Shown here piece after piece: positions 25,401 through 34,074 of a DNA stretch of 64,000 bases. The stretch comes from Acidimicrobilacustris europaeus. GTDB taxonomy: Bacteria > Actinomycetota > Acidimicrobiia > Acidimicrobiales > Acidimicrobilacustridaceae. Positions within the stretch are counted from its first letter, which is position 1. Each line of letters begins with the position of its first letter. Position numbers and translations under genes: made by a program. The notes under the pieces were generated by a model that had not been told where the DNA came from, did no database searches, and saw only the letters and a program-made list of their open reading frames with translations. The stretch lies in the NCBI GenBank assembly GCA_965194515.1, contig OZ239146.1, positions 930,001 to 994,000 of the forward strand, in the 5' to 3' direction.

Positions 25401-27000
25401 CTCAACGCCAGGCGTGGGACTTATCTCTCCGCCTCCACATCACGATATTTATTCGATCGAGGACTTGGCGCAGCTCATCCACGATTTGAAGAACGCAAAT
25501 AACGAAGCACGAGTTCACGTAAAACTGGTCTCTGAGGTTGGCGTCGGTACCGTTGCTGCAGGTGTCTCAAAAGCCCACGCTGATGTGGTGCTCATCTCGG
25601 GCCACGATGGTGGCACCGGTGCCTCTCCGCTTACGTCACTCAAGCACGCAGGTGCACCTTGGGAGTTAGGTCTCGCTGAGACTCAGCAGACGTTGCTGAT
25701 GAACAACCTTCGTGATCGAATCGTGGTTCAAGTCGATGGTCAGCTGAAGACCGGACGCGATGTTGTGATCGCTGCGTTACTCGGAGCCGAAGAGTTCGGC
25801 TTCGCAACCGCTCCGCTCGTCGTTTCAGGCTGCATCATGATGCGTGTTTGTCACCTCGATACATGCCCAGTCGGAGTGGCAACGCAGAATCCTGAACTCC
25901 GGGCCCGTTTCTCTGGCAAACCAGAGTTTGTCGTTAACTTTTTTGAGTTCATCGCTGAAGAGGTTCGCGAGTTACTCGCCTCGCTTGGGTTCCGCACTCT
26001 CGACGAAGCCATCGGGCAAGTTGAACTCATCGATTCGAAACAGGCTGTCGACCATTGGAAGGCATCTGGTCTCGATCTTTCTCCGATCCTCTATATGCCT
26101 GAAATTGCCGAGGGCGCGAGCCGCCGCTGTATTTCGACCCAGGACCATGGCCTCGATCTTGCCCTCGACAACGAACTGATTCGCCAGGCCGCTCCGGCCC
26201 TTGATCGTCGCGAACGAGTAGAGATCGCTTCGCCGATCCGGAACGTCAATCGAACAGTCGGCACGATGCTCGGAGCGGAATTGACCCGTCGATTCGGTGG
26301 CGAAGGTCTCCCCGACGACACAATCACGATCGCTTTCGAAGGTTCTGCCGGACAAAGCTTCGGGGCGTTTCTTCCGAAGGGCATCACTCTTCGACTCGAA
26401 GGCGATGCCAACGACTACACGGGCAAGGGACTCTCTGGAGGCCGCATCATTGTGCGTCCGTCGAAGAGCGCCACGTTTGCGGCCGAAGACAACATCATCG
26501 CCGGAAACGTTGTGCTCTATGGCGCAACGCAGGGCGAGATGTTCCTGCGCGGGATTGTCGGAGAGCGCTTCTGTGTACGTAACAGTGGTGCAACCGCAGT
26601 CGTCGAGGGTGTCGGGGACCACGGCTGTGAGTACATGACTGGTGGGCGAGTCGTGGTGCTCGGGCCTACCGGACGCAATTTCGGTGCTGGAATGTCCGGC
26701 GGAGTGGCCTTCGTCTATGACCCTGACAACACCTTCCTCCTGAGGGTAAATCCCGAGATGATTGATCTCGATCAACCTGATGCTGGAGATCTTGAATGGC
26801 TTCGAGATCGAATCGAAAAGCACCGCCACGAAACCGGTTCCGTTGTGGCGGAATCGATGCTCAGTTCGTGGACTGAGAGCGGTTCCAAGTTCGTCAAGGT
26901 CATGCCAAAGGATTTCAAGCGAGTGCTCGAAGCAGAGCGCAAGGCGCTTGCTGAGGGCACTGATCCCATCGATGCGGTTATGGCCGCCGCCCGAGCGTGA
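22438..27000 (+). CDS. gltB: glutamate synthase large subunit (NADPH-GOGAT alpha)
   Basis: 1520 aa from ATG 22438 (AGGA about 6-10 nt upstream); the frame is open to 22303, but the extra residues precede the propeptide. A 24-residue propeptide ends before Cys25 (EHDACGVNF), the N-terminal nucleophile of the class II glutaminase domain. Then follow a central domain, the FMN-binding synthase domain with the 3Fe-4S ligands Cys1132, Cys1138, Cys1143 (CIMMRVCHLDTCPVG), and the C-terminal GXGXG beta-helix. It makes two glutamates from glutamine and 2-oxoglutarate. gltD follows after 12 nt. Confidence 0.97.
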   Translation: MYPISPSGLPSAQGLYDPRFEHDACGVNFVVHMKGERSHQIVRHGLGALCNMDHRGAAGAEVNTGDGAGILIQIPDAFFRAVLPFDLPEEGHYATGLAFLPSEAADASVARDSIERIFTEEGLTILGWREVPVDDSMIGSMAKSVEPLFFQPFVVGAGLDGLALDRRVYLARKRSEIELGTVAEGGVYFPSLSSRTFIYKGMLTTTQLGQFFADLSDPRVESSLALVHSRFSTNTFPSWPLAHPFRFIAHNGEINTVQGNRNWMRAREALLGSDLLPGDLDRIFPICSPGASDSATFDEVLELLHMGGYELPHAVLMMVPEAWEHQPSMPRAKRDFYRYHASLMEPWDGPASIAFTDGTVIGAVLDRNGLRPSRYWVTADDLVIMASEVGVIDIDPARVVQKGRLRPGRMFLVDTAQGRIIDDEEIKGQLAEQHPYGEWLAANQIELQSLASQPHTLIAHDAVVKRQQLFGYTNEEMKLILEPMAKNGLEPIGSMGTDTPIAVLSSRSRLLFDYFAQLFAQVTNPPLDAIREELVTAVSGTIGPEGNLLNPQASSCRQIVIERPILDNDELRTLVHIADHEGASDFRTVVIPCLYPVAAGGEGLAKALKNVRRLASDAIEAGATMLVLSDRGADVEMAPIPSLLFTSAVHHHLIREKTRTRVGLIVEAGDAREVHHMCLLIGYGAAAVNPYLAFETIEDLIAEDRTAMHDPIKAIGNYIKSSSKGVLKVMSKMGISTVASYTGAQIFEAVGLSHDLVDEYFTGTVSRLGGIGLDEIAAEVAMRHRLANPENPTQRAHRSLEVGGEYQWRREGEYHLFNPETVYKLQHSTRSGRYDVFKEYTAHVDDQSRNLATLRGLFDLRVGARPAVSIDEVEPISEIVKRFSTGAMSYGSISAEAHENLAIAMNRLGGKSNTGEGGEDAERFIPLPNGDSRRSAIKQVASGRFGVTSEYLVNADDLQIKMAQGAKPGEGGQLPGHKVYPWVAKTRHSTPGVGLISPPPHHDIYSIEDLAQLIHDLKNANNEARVHVKLVSEVGVGTVAAGVSKAHADVVLISGHDGGTGASPLTSLKHAGAPWELGLAETQQTLLMNNLRDRIVVQVDGQLKTGRDVVIAALLGAEEFGFATAPLVVSGCIMMRVCHLDTCPVGVATQNPELRARFSGKPEFVVNFFEFIAEEVRELLASLGFRTLDEAIGQVELIDSKQAVDHWKASGLDLSPILYMPEIAEGASRRCISTQDHGLDLALDNELIRQAAPALDRRERVEIASPIRNVNRTVGTMLGAELTRRFGGEGLPDDTITIAFEGSAGQSFGAFLPKGITLRLEGDANDYTGKGLSGGRIIVRPSKSATFAAEDNIIAGNVVLYGATQGEMFLRGIVGERFCVRNSGATAVVEGVGDHGCEYMTGGRVVVLGPTGRNFGAGMSGGVAFVYDPDNTFLLRVNPEMIDLDQPDAGDLEWLRDRIEKHRHETGSVVAESMLSSWTESGSKFVKVMPKDFKRVLEAERKALAEGTDPIDAVMAAARA

Positions 27001-27012
27001 GAGGACAACAAC

Positions 27013-28476
27013 ATGGGTGACTCAACCGGTTTTATGAAACACGATCGCCAACTTCCGTCTCGGCGTGAGGTGCCCGTTCGCCTGCGAGATTGGAAAGAAG
27101 TCTACGAAGACTTTCCGATCGCCAAGGTCCGCGAACAGGCCAGCCGTTGTATGGACTGTGGTATTCCTTTCTGCAACAACGGGTGCCCACTGGGAAACCT
27201 GATTCCCGATTGGAATGACCTTGTGTTTCAAGATCGTTGGCGTGACGCGATCGATCGGCTGCACGCAACCAATAACTTCCCTGAGTTCACAGGTCGCCTC
27301 TGCCCGGCGCCGTGTGAAGCTGCGTGCGTCGTTGGAATCACTCAAGATCCAGTGACCATTAAGCAGGTTGAAGTAGAGATCATTGATAGAGCGTGGTCCG
27401 AAGGTTGGATCGAGCCACAGCGTTCGGAACTACGGACTGGCCGTTCAGTAGCAGTTGTCGGTTCAGGTCCTGCCGGGCTCGCTACTGCACAACAGTTAGC
27501 GCGTGCCGGGCACGATGTTGTTGTTTTTGAACGCGCCGACCGCCCTGGTGGTCTTCTTCGCTACGGAATTCCTGAATTCAAGATGGAGAAGCAACACCTT
27601 GATCGGCGCCTAGCTCAGCTCGAGGCCGAAGGTGTTGAATTCCGCTGCAATGTCGACGTTGGCGTTGATGTCACCGGCGAACAGCTCCGAGAACAGTTCG
27701 ATGCAGTTGTACTGGCTGGTGGCGCGACAGCCGCACGCGATCTCACGATCCCCGGTCGCGAGTTTGTCGGCATTCATCAAGCGATGGAGTTCCTCCCATT
27801 AGCCAACCGCGTGCAGGAAGGCGATCTGGATCGCAGTCCCATTCACGCCGAGGGCAAGCGGGTGGTCATTATTGGCGGCGGCGATACCGGCGCAGACTGC
27901 CTTGGAACCTCACATCGCCAAGGCGCGACTTCCGTTCATCAGTTCGAGATCATGCCTCGACCTTCGGAGTCCCGTCCGGCAGAGAATCCATGGCCGACTT
28001 GGCCCATCGTGTATCGCACCTCGTCAGCCCACGAAGAAGGAGGCGAGCGTGTGTATGCGGTCAATACGCTCGAATTCCTTGGCGATAACGATGGCAACCT
28101 CACGGGACTCCGCGCTGTTGAAGTTGTTTCCGAAATCGTTGAAGGCCGTCCCACGTTTGTACCGGTAGAGGGTTCAGAGTTTGAGGTTCCCTGCGATTTG
28201 GTATTCCTCGCCATGGGTTTCGTCGGACCGGAATCAGGTGGCGTGCTTGAGCAGCTTGGCGTCGACCTCGATCTCCGGGGCAACGTCGCTCGAGACGAGT
28301 CATGGTCGACCAACGTCGACGGCGTGTTCGTGGCTGGCGATATGGGCCGCGGACAAAGCCTCATCGTGTGGGCCATTGCCGAGGGACGCTCGGTGGCAGC
28401 TGCGGTCGATACCTGGCTTATGGGTGGGACCATGCTCCCGTCCCCAGTCAATCCCACCGACGCTCCTCTGCGCTGA
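27013..28476 (+). CDS. gltD: glutamate synthase small subunit (NADPH-GOGAT beta)
   Basis: 487 aa. The N-terminal domain carries the Cys ligands of the 4Fe-4S clusters at 46, 49, 54 and 58 (RCMDCGIPFCNNGC), and a second set in CPAPCEAAC. The FAD site is VVGSGPAGLATAQQL and the NADPH site VIIGGGDTGADC. It passes electrons from NADPH to the large subunit. ATG 27013 lies 12 nt after gltB; a perfect hairpin terminator follows 25 nt after the stop. Confidence 0.97.
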   Translation: MGDSTGFMKHDRQLPSRREVPVRLRDWKEVYEDFPIAKVREQASRCMDCGIPFCNNGCPLGNLIPDWNDLVFQDRWRDAIDRLHATNNFPEFTGRLCPAPCEAACVVGITQDPVTIKQVEVEIIDRAWSEGWIEPQRSELRTGRSVAVVGSGPAGLATAQQLARAGHDVVVFERADRPGGLLRYGIPEFKMEKQHLDRRLAQLEAEGVEFRCNVDVGVDVTGEQLREQFDAVVLAGGATAARDLTIPGREFVGIHQAMEFLPLANRVQEGDLDRSPIHAEGKRVVIIGGGDTGADCLGTSHRQGATSVHQFEIMPRPSESRPAENPWPTWPIVYRTSSAHEEGGERVYAVNTLEFLGDNDGNLTGLRAVEVVSEIVEGRPTFVPVEGSEFEVPCDLVFLAMGFVGPESGGVLEQLGVDLDLRGNVARDESWSTNVDGVFVAGDMGRGQSLIVWAIAEGRSVAAAVDTWLMGGTMLPSPVNPTDAPLR

Positions 28477-28500
28477 TAGGCGATCGTAACTAGAACGCGA

Positions 28501-28529
28501 AGAGGCCCCCGTCAATGACGGGGGCCTCT
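28501..28529. terminator. perfect 13-bp hairpin between gltD and the DUF2510 gene
   Basis: AGAGGCCCCCGTC (28501-28513), loop AAT, GACGGGGGCCTCT (28517-28529), with no mismatch. It sits in the 72-bp gap between two convergent genes, so it can stop both transcripts. The U-run is weak: GCGATTTTGCTTT on the gltD side, interrupted. Confidence 0.85.
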
Positions 28530-28548
28530 AGCGATTTTGCTTTGGTGC

Positions 28549-29262
28549 TTAGGCGGCGATGGGATCGCCGTTGAGCTGGCGATAGGCATAGCCGATCGCA
28601 ATTTCGGTAACACCGATTGCGAGGCCACAAGTCACCAAGTTGATGAGCACAACGACGATGGCGAAAACCAGCACGTCGCCTGCGTTCTTGCTGACGAGAT
28701 TGAACGAGTTCTTGATGGCGTCGACTGGTTCGTTGTTCCGCTTGGCATCAAGGATGAAAAATGCCCAGAAAAGAAGAAACAATCGCACCACGATGTAGCC
28801 GATGCAGCATGCGATGATGCCGACAAACGACAGGAGAGCGACGAGGATTGCTCCGATGGCAAATGGTGCCAGACGCTCCGTAGAGAACATCATGCTTGCT
28901 TCTGGAGGTCGTCCATCGGTAACCGCCAAAGCAGCACGAACGAGACCCGCTTCGACCATGAACCCGACGAAAACACCGACTGCGATAACGATCCCGGTGA
29001 CGATCAGACCGGAGACAAGACCGCTCGGACGCACGAACTGAATGGCCATCGAGAAGATGAACTGAACGCCAAAGAAAATGATGACGATGAGGATCATCGT
29101 GCTTATGTTGGCGACAAATTTTTCCCAGCCATAGGAGAGTGCCGCGCCGACATCGAGTCGGGCGCCGGCCGGCTGAGGTGTTGCGCCGGGGGCTTGCTCC
29201 GGGGGATACCACTTACCGTCCGAGGCTTGCCACCAGCCCGGACCTTGGGATGTGTCGCTCAT
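28549..29262 (-). CDS. DUF2510-containing integral membrane protein
   Basis: 237 aa from ATG 29262, chosen for AAGGAG 6 nt upstream; the frame is open to 29331 without a signal. N-terminal DUF2510 motif PGWWQASDGKWYPPEQ (about 8-23), a Pro/Ala linker, then a glycerophosphoryl-diester-like or DUF4013-like membrane region with about five to six helices (for example TMILIVIIFFGVQFIF, then VALLSFVGIIACCIGYIVV). DUF2510 is an actinobacterial envelope-associated motif of unknown function. The role of this protein is unknown. The shared hairpin at 28501-28529 closes its transcript. Confidence 0.8.
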   Translation of the reverse strand: MSDTSQGPGWWQASDGKWYPPEQAPGATPQPAGARLDVGAALSYGWEKFVANISTMILIVIIFFGVQFIFSMAIQFVRPSGLVSGLIVTGIVIAVGVFVGFMVEAGLVRAALAVTDGRPPEASMMFSTERLAPFAIGAILVALLSFVGIIACCIGYIVVRLFLLFWAFFILDAKRNNEPVDAIKNSFNLVSKNAGDVLVFAIVVVLINLVTCGLAIGVTEIAIGYAYRQLNGDPIAA

Positions 29263-29383
29263 GGACGCTCCTTGTTCTGAGTGAGTTCGGACGCTGTCGA
29301 CCGAATATGCGGCACTTTTGAACCGCCCCAAGAAGTTAGTGCGTGAATCGGCGGTTTCTCGGCTTTCCTGAGGCGATCAGCCA

Positions 29384-29418
29384 CCACTGAGAAGGAAAGG
29401 TGATCCCCCTCTTAGTGG
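29384..29418 (-). other. imperfect hairpin over the end of the HAD phosphatase gene
   Basis: CCACTGAGAAGG (29384-29395) pairs with CCCTCTTAGTGG (29407-29418) with one wobble and one mismatch. It spans the stop codon of the leftward phosphatase gene. No U-run follows, so it may only stabilise the RNA 3' end. Confidence 0.25.
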
Positions 29419-30053
29419 ATCTCGTTTGTTGGCCCGTGAGGCCTATCGAGACGCAGGGGAATTGTCGGTTGAACGGTGTAGCCCCTTGCGGCCATCAATG
29501 AGAGAACCCAGTCCTCTACTTCTGACCAGCCGGCTGCTCTTGGACCTTCAACCTCGGAGTTGTAGCGCTGCGAGAAGATCACCGCTTCTGCGCCGGAGGA
29601 ACGGAGCGCCTCAATATTGTGCGGAGCGTCGTCGATATACGCATCGGCTTCCACTTGAGGTTTGTCGCCCAGAAAGCACAGATCCCGATAGGGGACCGAG
29701 TGGCGGTCAAGCCATTCGACCGTATCGGCGACAGCCACCGCGTGGCCCCAGTTTGTATAGAGGCGATGGGTGATGAGACGAATCCAGACGCCAGCGTCGG
29801 AAAGACGCCAGAGAGTTTCGGCTGCTCCAGGGATGACAGGCATGGTTCGGAACATCCGGTGTTCAACCACTGCAAGACGGTGCAGCCGCTCGAACTCGGC
29901 TCGGTCCATCTCCCATTCGGTGAAGTCCCAAGTTTCCTGAGGAGGCAGGGAGGAAACATCGACTCCTCGTTCCTGGGCGACGACCCTTCGAAAGGCTTCG
30001 GCGTGATCGCCGCACACTCCGTCGAGATCAACTCCGAGAATGAAGTCCGACAC
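29412..30053 (-). CDS. HAD-superfamily 5'(3')-nucleotidase-like phosphatase
   Basis: 213 aa from GTG 30053, 2 nt after the stop of the upstream hydrolase; the longer frame (to 30230) lies inside that gene. HAD motif I is GVDLDGVCGD (Asp9, Asp11), and the C-terminal motif IV is AYIDDAPHNIEAL. The pattern fits the 5'-nucleotidase (NT5C) group that removes phosphate from (deoxy)nucleotides. Motif II appears as LITHR. The substrate is uncertain. Probably co-transcribed with the hydrolase upstream. Confidence 0.8.
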   Translation of the reverse strand: MSDFILGVDLDGVCGDHAEAFRRVVAQERGVDVSSLPPQETWDFTEWEMDRAEFERLHRLAVVEHRMFRTMPVIPGAAETLWRLSDAGVWIRLITHRLYTNWGHAVAVADTVEWLDRHSVPYRDLCFLGDKPQVEADAYIDDAPHNIEALRSSGAEAVIFSQRYNSEVEGPRAAGWSEVEDWVLSLMAARGYTVQPTIPLRLDRPHGPTNEIH

Positions 30054-30055
30054 TG

Positions 30056-30736
30056 TCAGTGACTCGAGGAGAGGAACTCGAGTGCAGCATCGATGAAACC
30101 GAAATCCTTTGGCGTCGCGAAATGGTCGACGTTGCGCAACGTAACGAGGCGCGCATTGGGTAGGGCGGCGAGCAACGGATCGGCCGGACCAGCAAAGTCT
30201 TTGTCGCCGAGGACAACAAGGACCGGACACGTGACCGTCTGAAGAAGTTCGGGTGTCATCATGATCCCATTCGAGCGGCGCATAAATGCTGCGAGCGCTT
30301 TTGGATCTTGATCCGGAGCTTCTGCAAGTTGAACGAAATAGCGAACGATCGGGTCGTCAGCATCTCCTGAACCATCGATCGCAGACGCGATCGAATCACC
30401 GGTTGGATCTCGTTCGAAAAGGTTGCGGCCCACACCGGCAACGATCAGCGAGTTGAAGCGATGGGGATGAAGGGCGGCCAAAACCAGAAGGGTTCGAGCA
30501 CCCAACGAAAAGCCGATTGCGTCGACCGGCTCATCGGGAAATCTGTCGAGTAGGTGCAGTTCGAATTGCGCGTAGGCCTCTGGCGAATGAGGCTTTTCTG
30601 CTGTTCCTGATCCCAGCACGTCGAGCGGAAGGGCGACACGGCCCATGTCAGCAAGAAGATCAACCCAACCGTTGTCTCCCCATGTTCGGGCAGCCGAGGT
30701 TGCAAAGCCAGGCACCAGCACCACTGGCGGGGTCAT
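30056..30736 (-). CDS. alpha/beta hydrolase
   Basis: 226 aa. The alpha/beta hydrolase core has the oxyanion-region motif LVPGFATSAARTW, nucleophile Ser77 in GFSLGA, an Asp in VLGDKDFAGP and a His in VDHFATP, a complete triad. It is an esterase, lipase or related enzyme of unknown substrate. ATG 30736 overlaps, as TAATG, the stop of a possible 17-residue upstream ORF. The phosphatase gene follows after 2 nt. Confidence 0.85.
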   Translation of the reverse strand: MTPPVVLVPGFATSAARTWGDNGWVDLLADMGRVALPLDVLGSGTAEKPHSPEAYAQFELHLLDRFPDEPVDAIGFSLGARTLLVLAALHPHRFNSLIVAGVGRNLFERDPTGDSIASAIDGSGDADDPIVRYFVQLAEAPDQDPKALAAFMRRSNGIMMTPELLQTVTCPVLVVLGDKDFAGPADPLLAALPNARLVTLRNVDHFATPKDFGFIDAALEFLSSSH

Positions 30737-30789
30737 TAGCGACGACCCTTCTGACGGCGAATTGCGTCTTCGGCCAGCGGAGTAGGCAT
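30736..30789 (-). CDS. possible 17-residue ORF coupled to the alpha/beta hydrolase
   Basis: ATG 30789 opens MPTPLAEDAIRRQKGRR and ends with TAA, whose last base is the first base of the hydrolase ATG (TAATG). It fills the 59-bp gap after the UGM-like gene almost exactly. No ribosome binding site is visible, so it may be fortuitous. The peptide is basic at its C-terminus. Confidence 0.25.
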   Translation of the reverse strand: MPTPLAEDAIRRQKGRR

Positions 30790-30795
30790 GTTGGG

Positions 30796-32391
30796 TCAGG
30801 ACGGCTGCTGATGGACGGGATGCCCAGCGTCGTATGCGTCGCGTTCAATGACTGGCGCATCGCGACCAGTTCCGGAACCACCTGAACCTGCGGCTGGAGC
30901 CTTTTCCTCGTGGTATTCCTCTTCCACGTTGACTTCCCAGACGTCGTAGGAGGTGCCGTTCACAATGTTCTCCACTGTAAGCATCGCTGTGTACATGGAG
31001 TGATCCTGATTGTTGTAACGGTGCATTCCGTTACGGCCAACCGGATGAACGTTGGTGGTGCAATCGTCGAGCCACTCGCGAAGCCGCTGCACATTCGCCT
31101 TGTAACGCTCGTCGTAGAACGGATAGGCCTTGGGAACACGCACGACGTAACCAGCTTCGACACGCCCAGGTTCAATAAGGCCGATCGCTTCGAGTTCCCG
31201 GGTTGCGAGAGCAACGAGTTCGTCATCGGAAGAATTCCAGAGCTTGTCGCCTTCGAAGACGAAGTATTCGAGACCGAGACAGGTGCGCCCTTCCTTCACC
31301 ATGTACGGCGACCATGAACTGAAGTTTTGAATTCGTCCGACGATCACTGCTGGGGAGTGGATGTAAATCCAATTATCGGGGAATCCGGCGCTCTCGGGTA
31401 CGACGAGCGCGACGGTAAGGAAGTCGCGGTAGCGCAGGTCGTTGGCGGCTGCCAGGACATCGGCCGGGGGAGGGGGATCCATTGCCTTCAGGAGCGACGA
31501 CATGGGCATCGATGAGATGAGCTCGTCACAAGCCATGGTGGTTGCACCGTTTGGACCCGAGGTGGTGACCGAGGTTGCTCGACCATCGTGATGCTCGATA
31601 CGAGTGACCTTGTGTTCCATGTGGACCGTTGAACCGGCAGCGACAACTTTGTCGCGAGCGGTCTCCCACATCATTCCTGGGCCGAACTTTGGATACTGGA
31701 ACTCTTCTATCAAAGAGGTGATGTCAGTGGATTTGCCCGCATGGACAAAGGGAACCCAGCGGGGAATCGTGTCGAGAATTGCATTGATGCCTGCATTCCA
31801 GAGCGACATATTTTTGATGCGTTGCGCTGCCCAGTCGGCCTGGAGTTTGCTCGCCGGCACGCCCCACACCTTTTCGTTGTACGTCTTGAAAAAGTGATCG
31901 AAAAGGCGCTTACCGAAACGATTGGTGATCCAGTCTTGGAGGCTTTCTTCGGGCTTGTGCCGGCCGAAGAGCTTGGCGACGCTGACTTTGGCTCTCGCCC
32001 AGAAGTAGGAAGCGACACAACGAACGGCTTCGATGATGCCGAGGTTCTTCAGAGCGTTGGACGCCTTGAGCGGATAATCGAAGTACTTCCCGTCGTAAAA
32101 GATGCGGCTCATTCGGGGCCGCATAAGAAAATCCTCATCAGGAAGGATTTCGTGCCACAGATCTTCGACGGGCTGCACCTTGGTGAAGAAGCGATGGCCG
32201 CCGAGATCAAAGCGCCAACCATCGACTTCAACGGTTCGTGAAATGCCGCCGATGGTGTCGGTTGCTTCAAAGACTGTGCTGGTACGCCCGGCCTTTGAGA
32301 GCTCAAACGCTGCAGTGAGGCCGGCAGGTCCGGCGCCGATGATGACCACTGAGGGGTTGGAATCGGTGCTCGAGTCTGTTGCTGTCGTCAT
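30796..32391 (-). CDS. UDP-galactopyranose-mutase-like / protoporphyrinogen-oxidase-fold flavoprotein
   Basis: 531 aa from ATG 32391 (the open frame goes to 32445). FAD-binding motif VVIIGAGPAGLTAAFEL with GAGPAG at 19-24, the second block FEATDTIGGISRT, and WRFDLGGHRFF, the conserved block of UDP-galactopyranose-mutase-like NAD(P)-binding proteins that often sit in glycan clusters. The C-terminal PVGRNGMHRYNNQDHSM fits the flavin and substrate site of that group. It is probably an enzyme of cell-envelope sugar or polyprenyl-sugar modification, next to two GT-C transferases on the other strand. The last 30 residues are Gly/Asp-rich and look disordered. Confidence 0.85.
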   Translation of the reverse strand: MTTATDSSTDSNPSVVIIGAGPAGLTAAFELSKAGRTSTVFEATDTIGGISRTVEVDGWRFDLGGHRFFTKVQPVEDLWHEILPDEDFLMRPRMSRIFYDGKYFDYPLKASNALKNLGIIEAVRCVASYFWARAKVSVAKLFGRHKPEESLQDWITNRFGKRLFDHFFKTYNEKVWGVPASKLQADWAAQRIKNMSLWNAGINAILDTIPRWVPFVHAGKSTDITSLIEEFQYPKFGPGMMWETARDKVVAAGSTVHMEHKVTRIEHHDGRATSVTTSGPNGATTMACDELISSMPMSSLLKAMDPPPPADVLAAANDLRYRDFLTVALVVPESAGFPDNWIYIHSPAVIVGRIQNFSSWSPYMVKEGRTCLGLEYFVFEGDKLWNSSDDELVALATRELEAIGLIEPGRVEAGYVVRVPKAYPFYDERYKANVQRLREWLDDCTTNVHPVGRNGMHRYNNQDHSMYTAMLTVENIVNGTSYDVWEVNVEEEYHEEKAPAAGSGGSGTGRDAPVIERDAYDAGHPVHQQPS

Positions 32392-32485
32392 CAGGTCACT
32401 TTCGCAATAAGGAATCTTGTGAGTGTAGTGAAGGAGGCACACCATGATGTCGACCTAGGTGACCGATTTGAGCGGTATCTGGCAG

Positions 32486-32491
32486 TACTCT
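32486..32491 (+). promoter_or_regulatory. -10 box TACTCT, leaderless layout for the GT39-like gene
   Basis: TANNNT hexamer 8 nt before ATG 32500; it supports that start over the upstream GTG codons. Confidence 0.45.
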
Positions 32492-32499
32492 GCGGTCTC

Positions 32500-34074
32500 A
32501 TGCACGATATTGAGTCGAGTCAGCCCGATACCGAGCCCGAGACCCAGACGGACCGTGATGCTCGACCAGAAATCGTCGCGCTGGCTGTCGTCGCTCTCGC
32601 GATTGGCCTGTTCACGAGGTTCGTGACCCGTTCTTCTCTTTGGCTGGATGAGGCCTTATCGGTCAACATTGCCCAACTGCCCCTCGGCGAGATGACAGAA
32701 GCCCTGAAGCACGACGGTCATCCACCCCTCTATTACGCCATTCTCCACGGTTGGATGAACGTCTTCGGGTCAGGCGATGTCGCGGTCAGAGGACTCTCCG
32801 GCCTGTTTGGTATCGCAACGCTTCCACTCGTTTGGATGCTGGGTCGCCGTAAAGGCGGGACCGTTCTGGCATGGGTAGCCGTTGCCGTGGTTGCAGTTTC
32901 TCCCTTTGCAGTTCGGTATTCCAACGAAACTCGGATGTACTCGCTCGTCATGCTCCTAGTAGTCATCGGTTGGCTCCTGTTTGATGACATCATCGACCGC
33001 AACAAGGCGACAATCAGCCGATTCATCGGTCTTGCGTTGGTTGGTGCGGCACTTCTCTACACGCACTATTGGAGCATTTGGCTCCTTGGGGCAGTCGGAA
33101 TCACGTCTCTCTGGAAGATCTGGCGCGCACCAGAAAGCTCGGCTCGTCATCCATGGATCGGCATCGCGATCAGCACCGTTATTGCTGGTGTGGCGTTCAT
33201 CCCGTGGCTACCAACAATGCTTTATCAGTCTGCGAACACGGGGACACCTTGGGCGAAGGCGTCACGTCCAACCTCAGCGTTCTCGGTTGTTTTGGCCGAT
33301 AACGGCGGTGGAGCCTACGGCGAACAGACCCTTGTCGGCGCCATGTTCGCCATAGCGATGGTCCTCGGCCTCTTCGGCATTGCCATCGATCGTCGCACGA
33401 CAGCGTTGGATTTGCGAACCCGTCCGTCGTTGCGAGGTGCAGCATGGATAGCCGCACTGACTTTCGCAATTGGCTGCGTCGTGTCCTTTGCGGCGTCAAG
33501 CGCTTTCGCGAGTCGTTATTCGTCGGTCATTTTCCCGTTTCTCGCGCTCCTCGCCGCTGCAGGATGTGTGTGCTTCGCATCGCGTTGGGTTCGCTTCGGA
33601 GTTGTCGCGGTGTTCTGCAGTTTCCTCGCCGTCGGAGCCTTCTGGAATGTGATTTGGCAGCGAACCGAACTCAAGGTGATCGCCGAGGCAGTTGCGGCCT
33701 CGTCACAAGAAGGTGACATCGTCGTGTTCTGTCCAGATCAGCTTGGGCCAGCTGGTTCTCGCGTCATGCCGGCTGGTCTGACGTTGGTCTCATATCCAAT
33801 GTATGACGATGGCAGATTTGTTGATTGGGTCGATTACGCGCAACGAAACGCGGCGTCTGACCCCGACGCTTTCGCTGCTCGACTGTTGGCCGAGGCCGGC
33901 TCTACCCGCTCGATTTATCTGGTGTGGAACGATTCCTACAAGACGTTCGAAGGTAAGTGCGCCGGCCTCCTTGAAGCTCTCGCCGCAGCGCGGCCTCCTC
34001 AGCAAATCCTCGCTGATGACGGTGTTGGTTACTTTGAGCATGCCGAACTCACAAGATTCGCTGCTCCCGCATGA
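32500..34074 (+). CDS. GT-C glycosyltransferase, PMT/GT39-like membrane protein
   Basis: 524 aa from ATG 32500. The acidic N-terminus is followed by about eleven membrane segments. The first periplasmic loop has WLDEALS (the catalytic-acid region) and HDGHPPLYYAILHGW, both typical of the PMT_2/GT39 group that uses polyprenyl-phosphate sugars. A soluble C-terminal tail of about 130 residues follows. The acceptor is unknown. The next gene overlaps its stop by 4 nt (ATGA), and both products are probably part of one envelope glycan pathway. Confidence 0.86.
   Translation: MHDIESSQPDTEPETQTDRDARPEIVALAVVALAIGLFTRFVTRSSLWLDEALSVNIAQLPLGEMTEALKHDGHPPLYYAILHGWMNVFGSGDVAVRGLSGLFGIATLPLVWMLGRRKGGTVLAWVAVAVVAVSPFAVRYSNETRMYSLVMLLVVIGWLLFDDIIDRNKATISRFIGLALVGAALLYTHYWSIWLLGAVGITSLWKIWRAPESSARHPWIGIAISTVIAGVAFIPWLPTMLYQSANTGTPWAKASRPTSAFSVVLADNGGGAYGEQTLVGAMFAIAMVLGLFGIAIDRRTTALDLRTRPSLRGAAWIAALTFAIGCVVSFAASSAFASRYSSVIFPFLALLAAAGCVCFASRWVRFGVVAVFCSFLAVGAFWNVIWQRTELKVIAEAVAASSQEGDIVVFCPDQLGPAGSRVMPAGLTLVSYPMYDDGRFVDWVDYAQRNAASDPDAFAARLLAEAGSTRSIYLVWNDSYKTFEGKCAGLLEALAAARPPQQILADDGVGYFEHAELTRFAAPA

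Noticed and set aside
28537..29280. 247-codon forward frame across the DUF2510 gene
   Set aside because: Its Asp/Glu/His-rich, low-complexity protein is the shadow of hydrophobic codons on the other strand; the reverse frame has a ribosome binding site and a known motif.
32432..32458. AGGAGG followed after 6 nt by a 4-codon frame (ATG ATG TCG ACC stop) before the GT39-like gene
   Set aside because: The predicted transcript begins at 32500, downstream of it; without a promoter upstream it is most likely chance.
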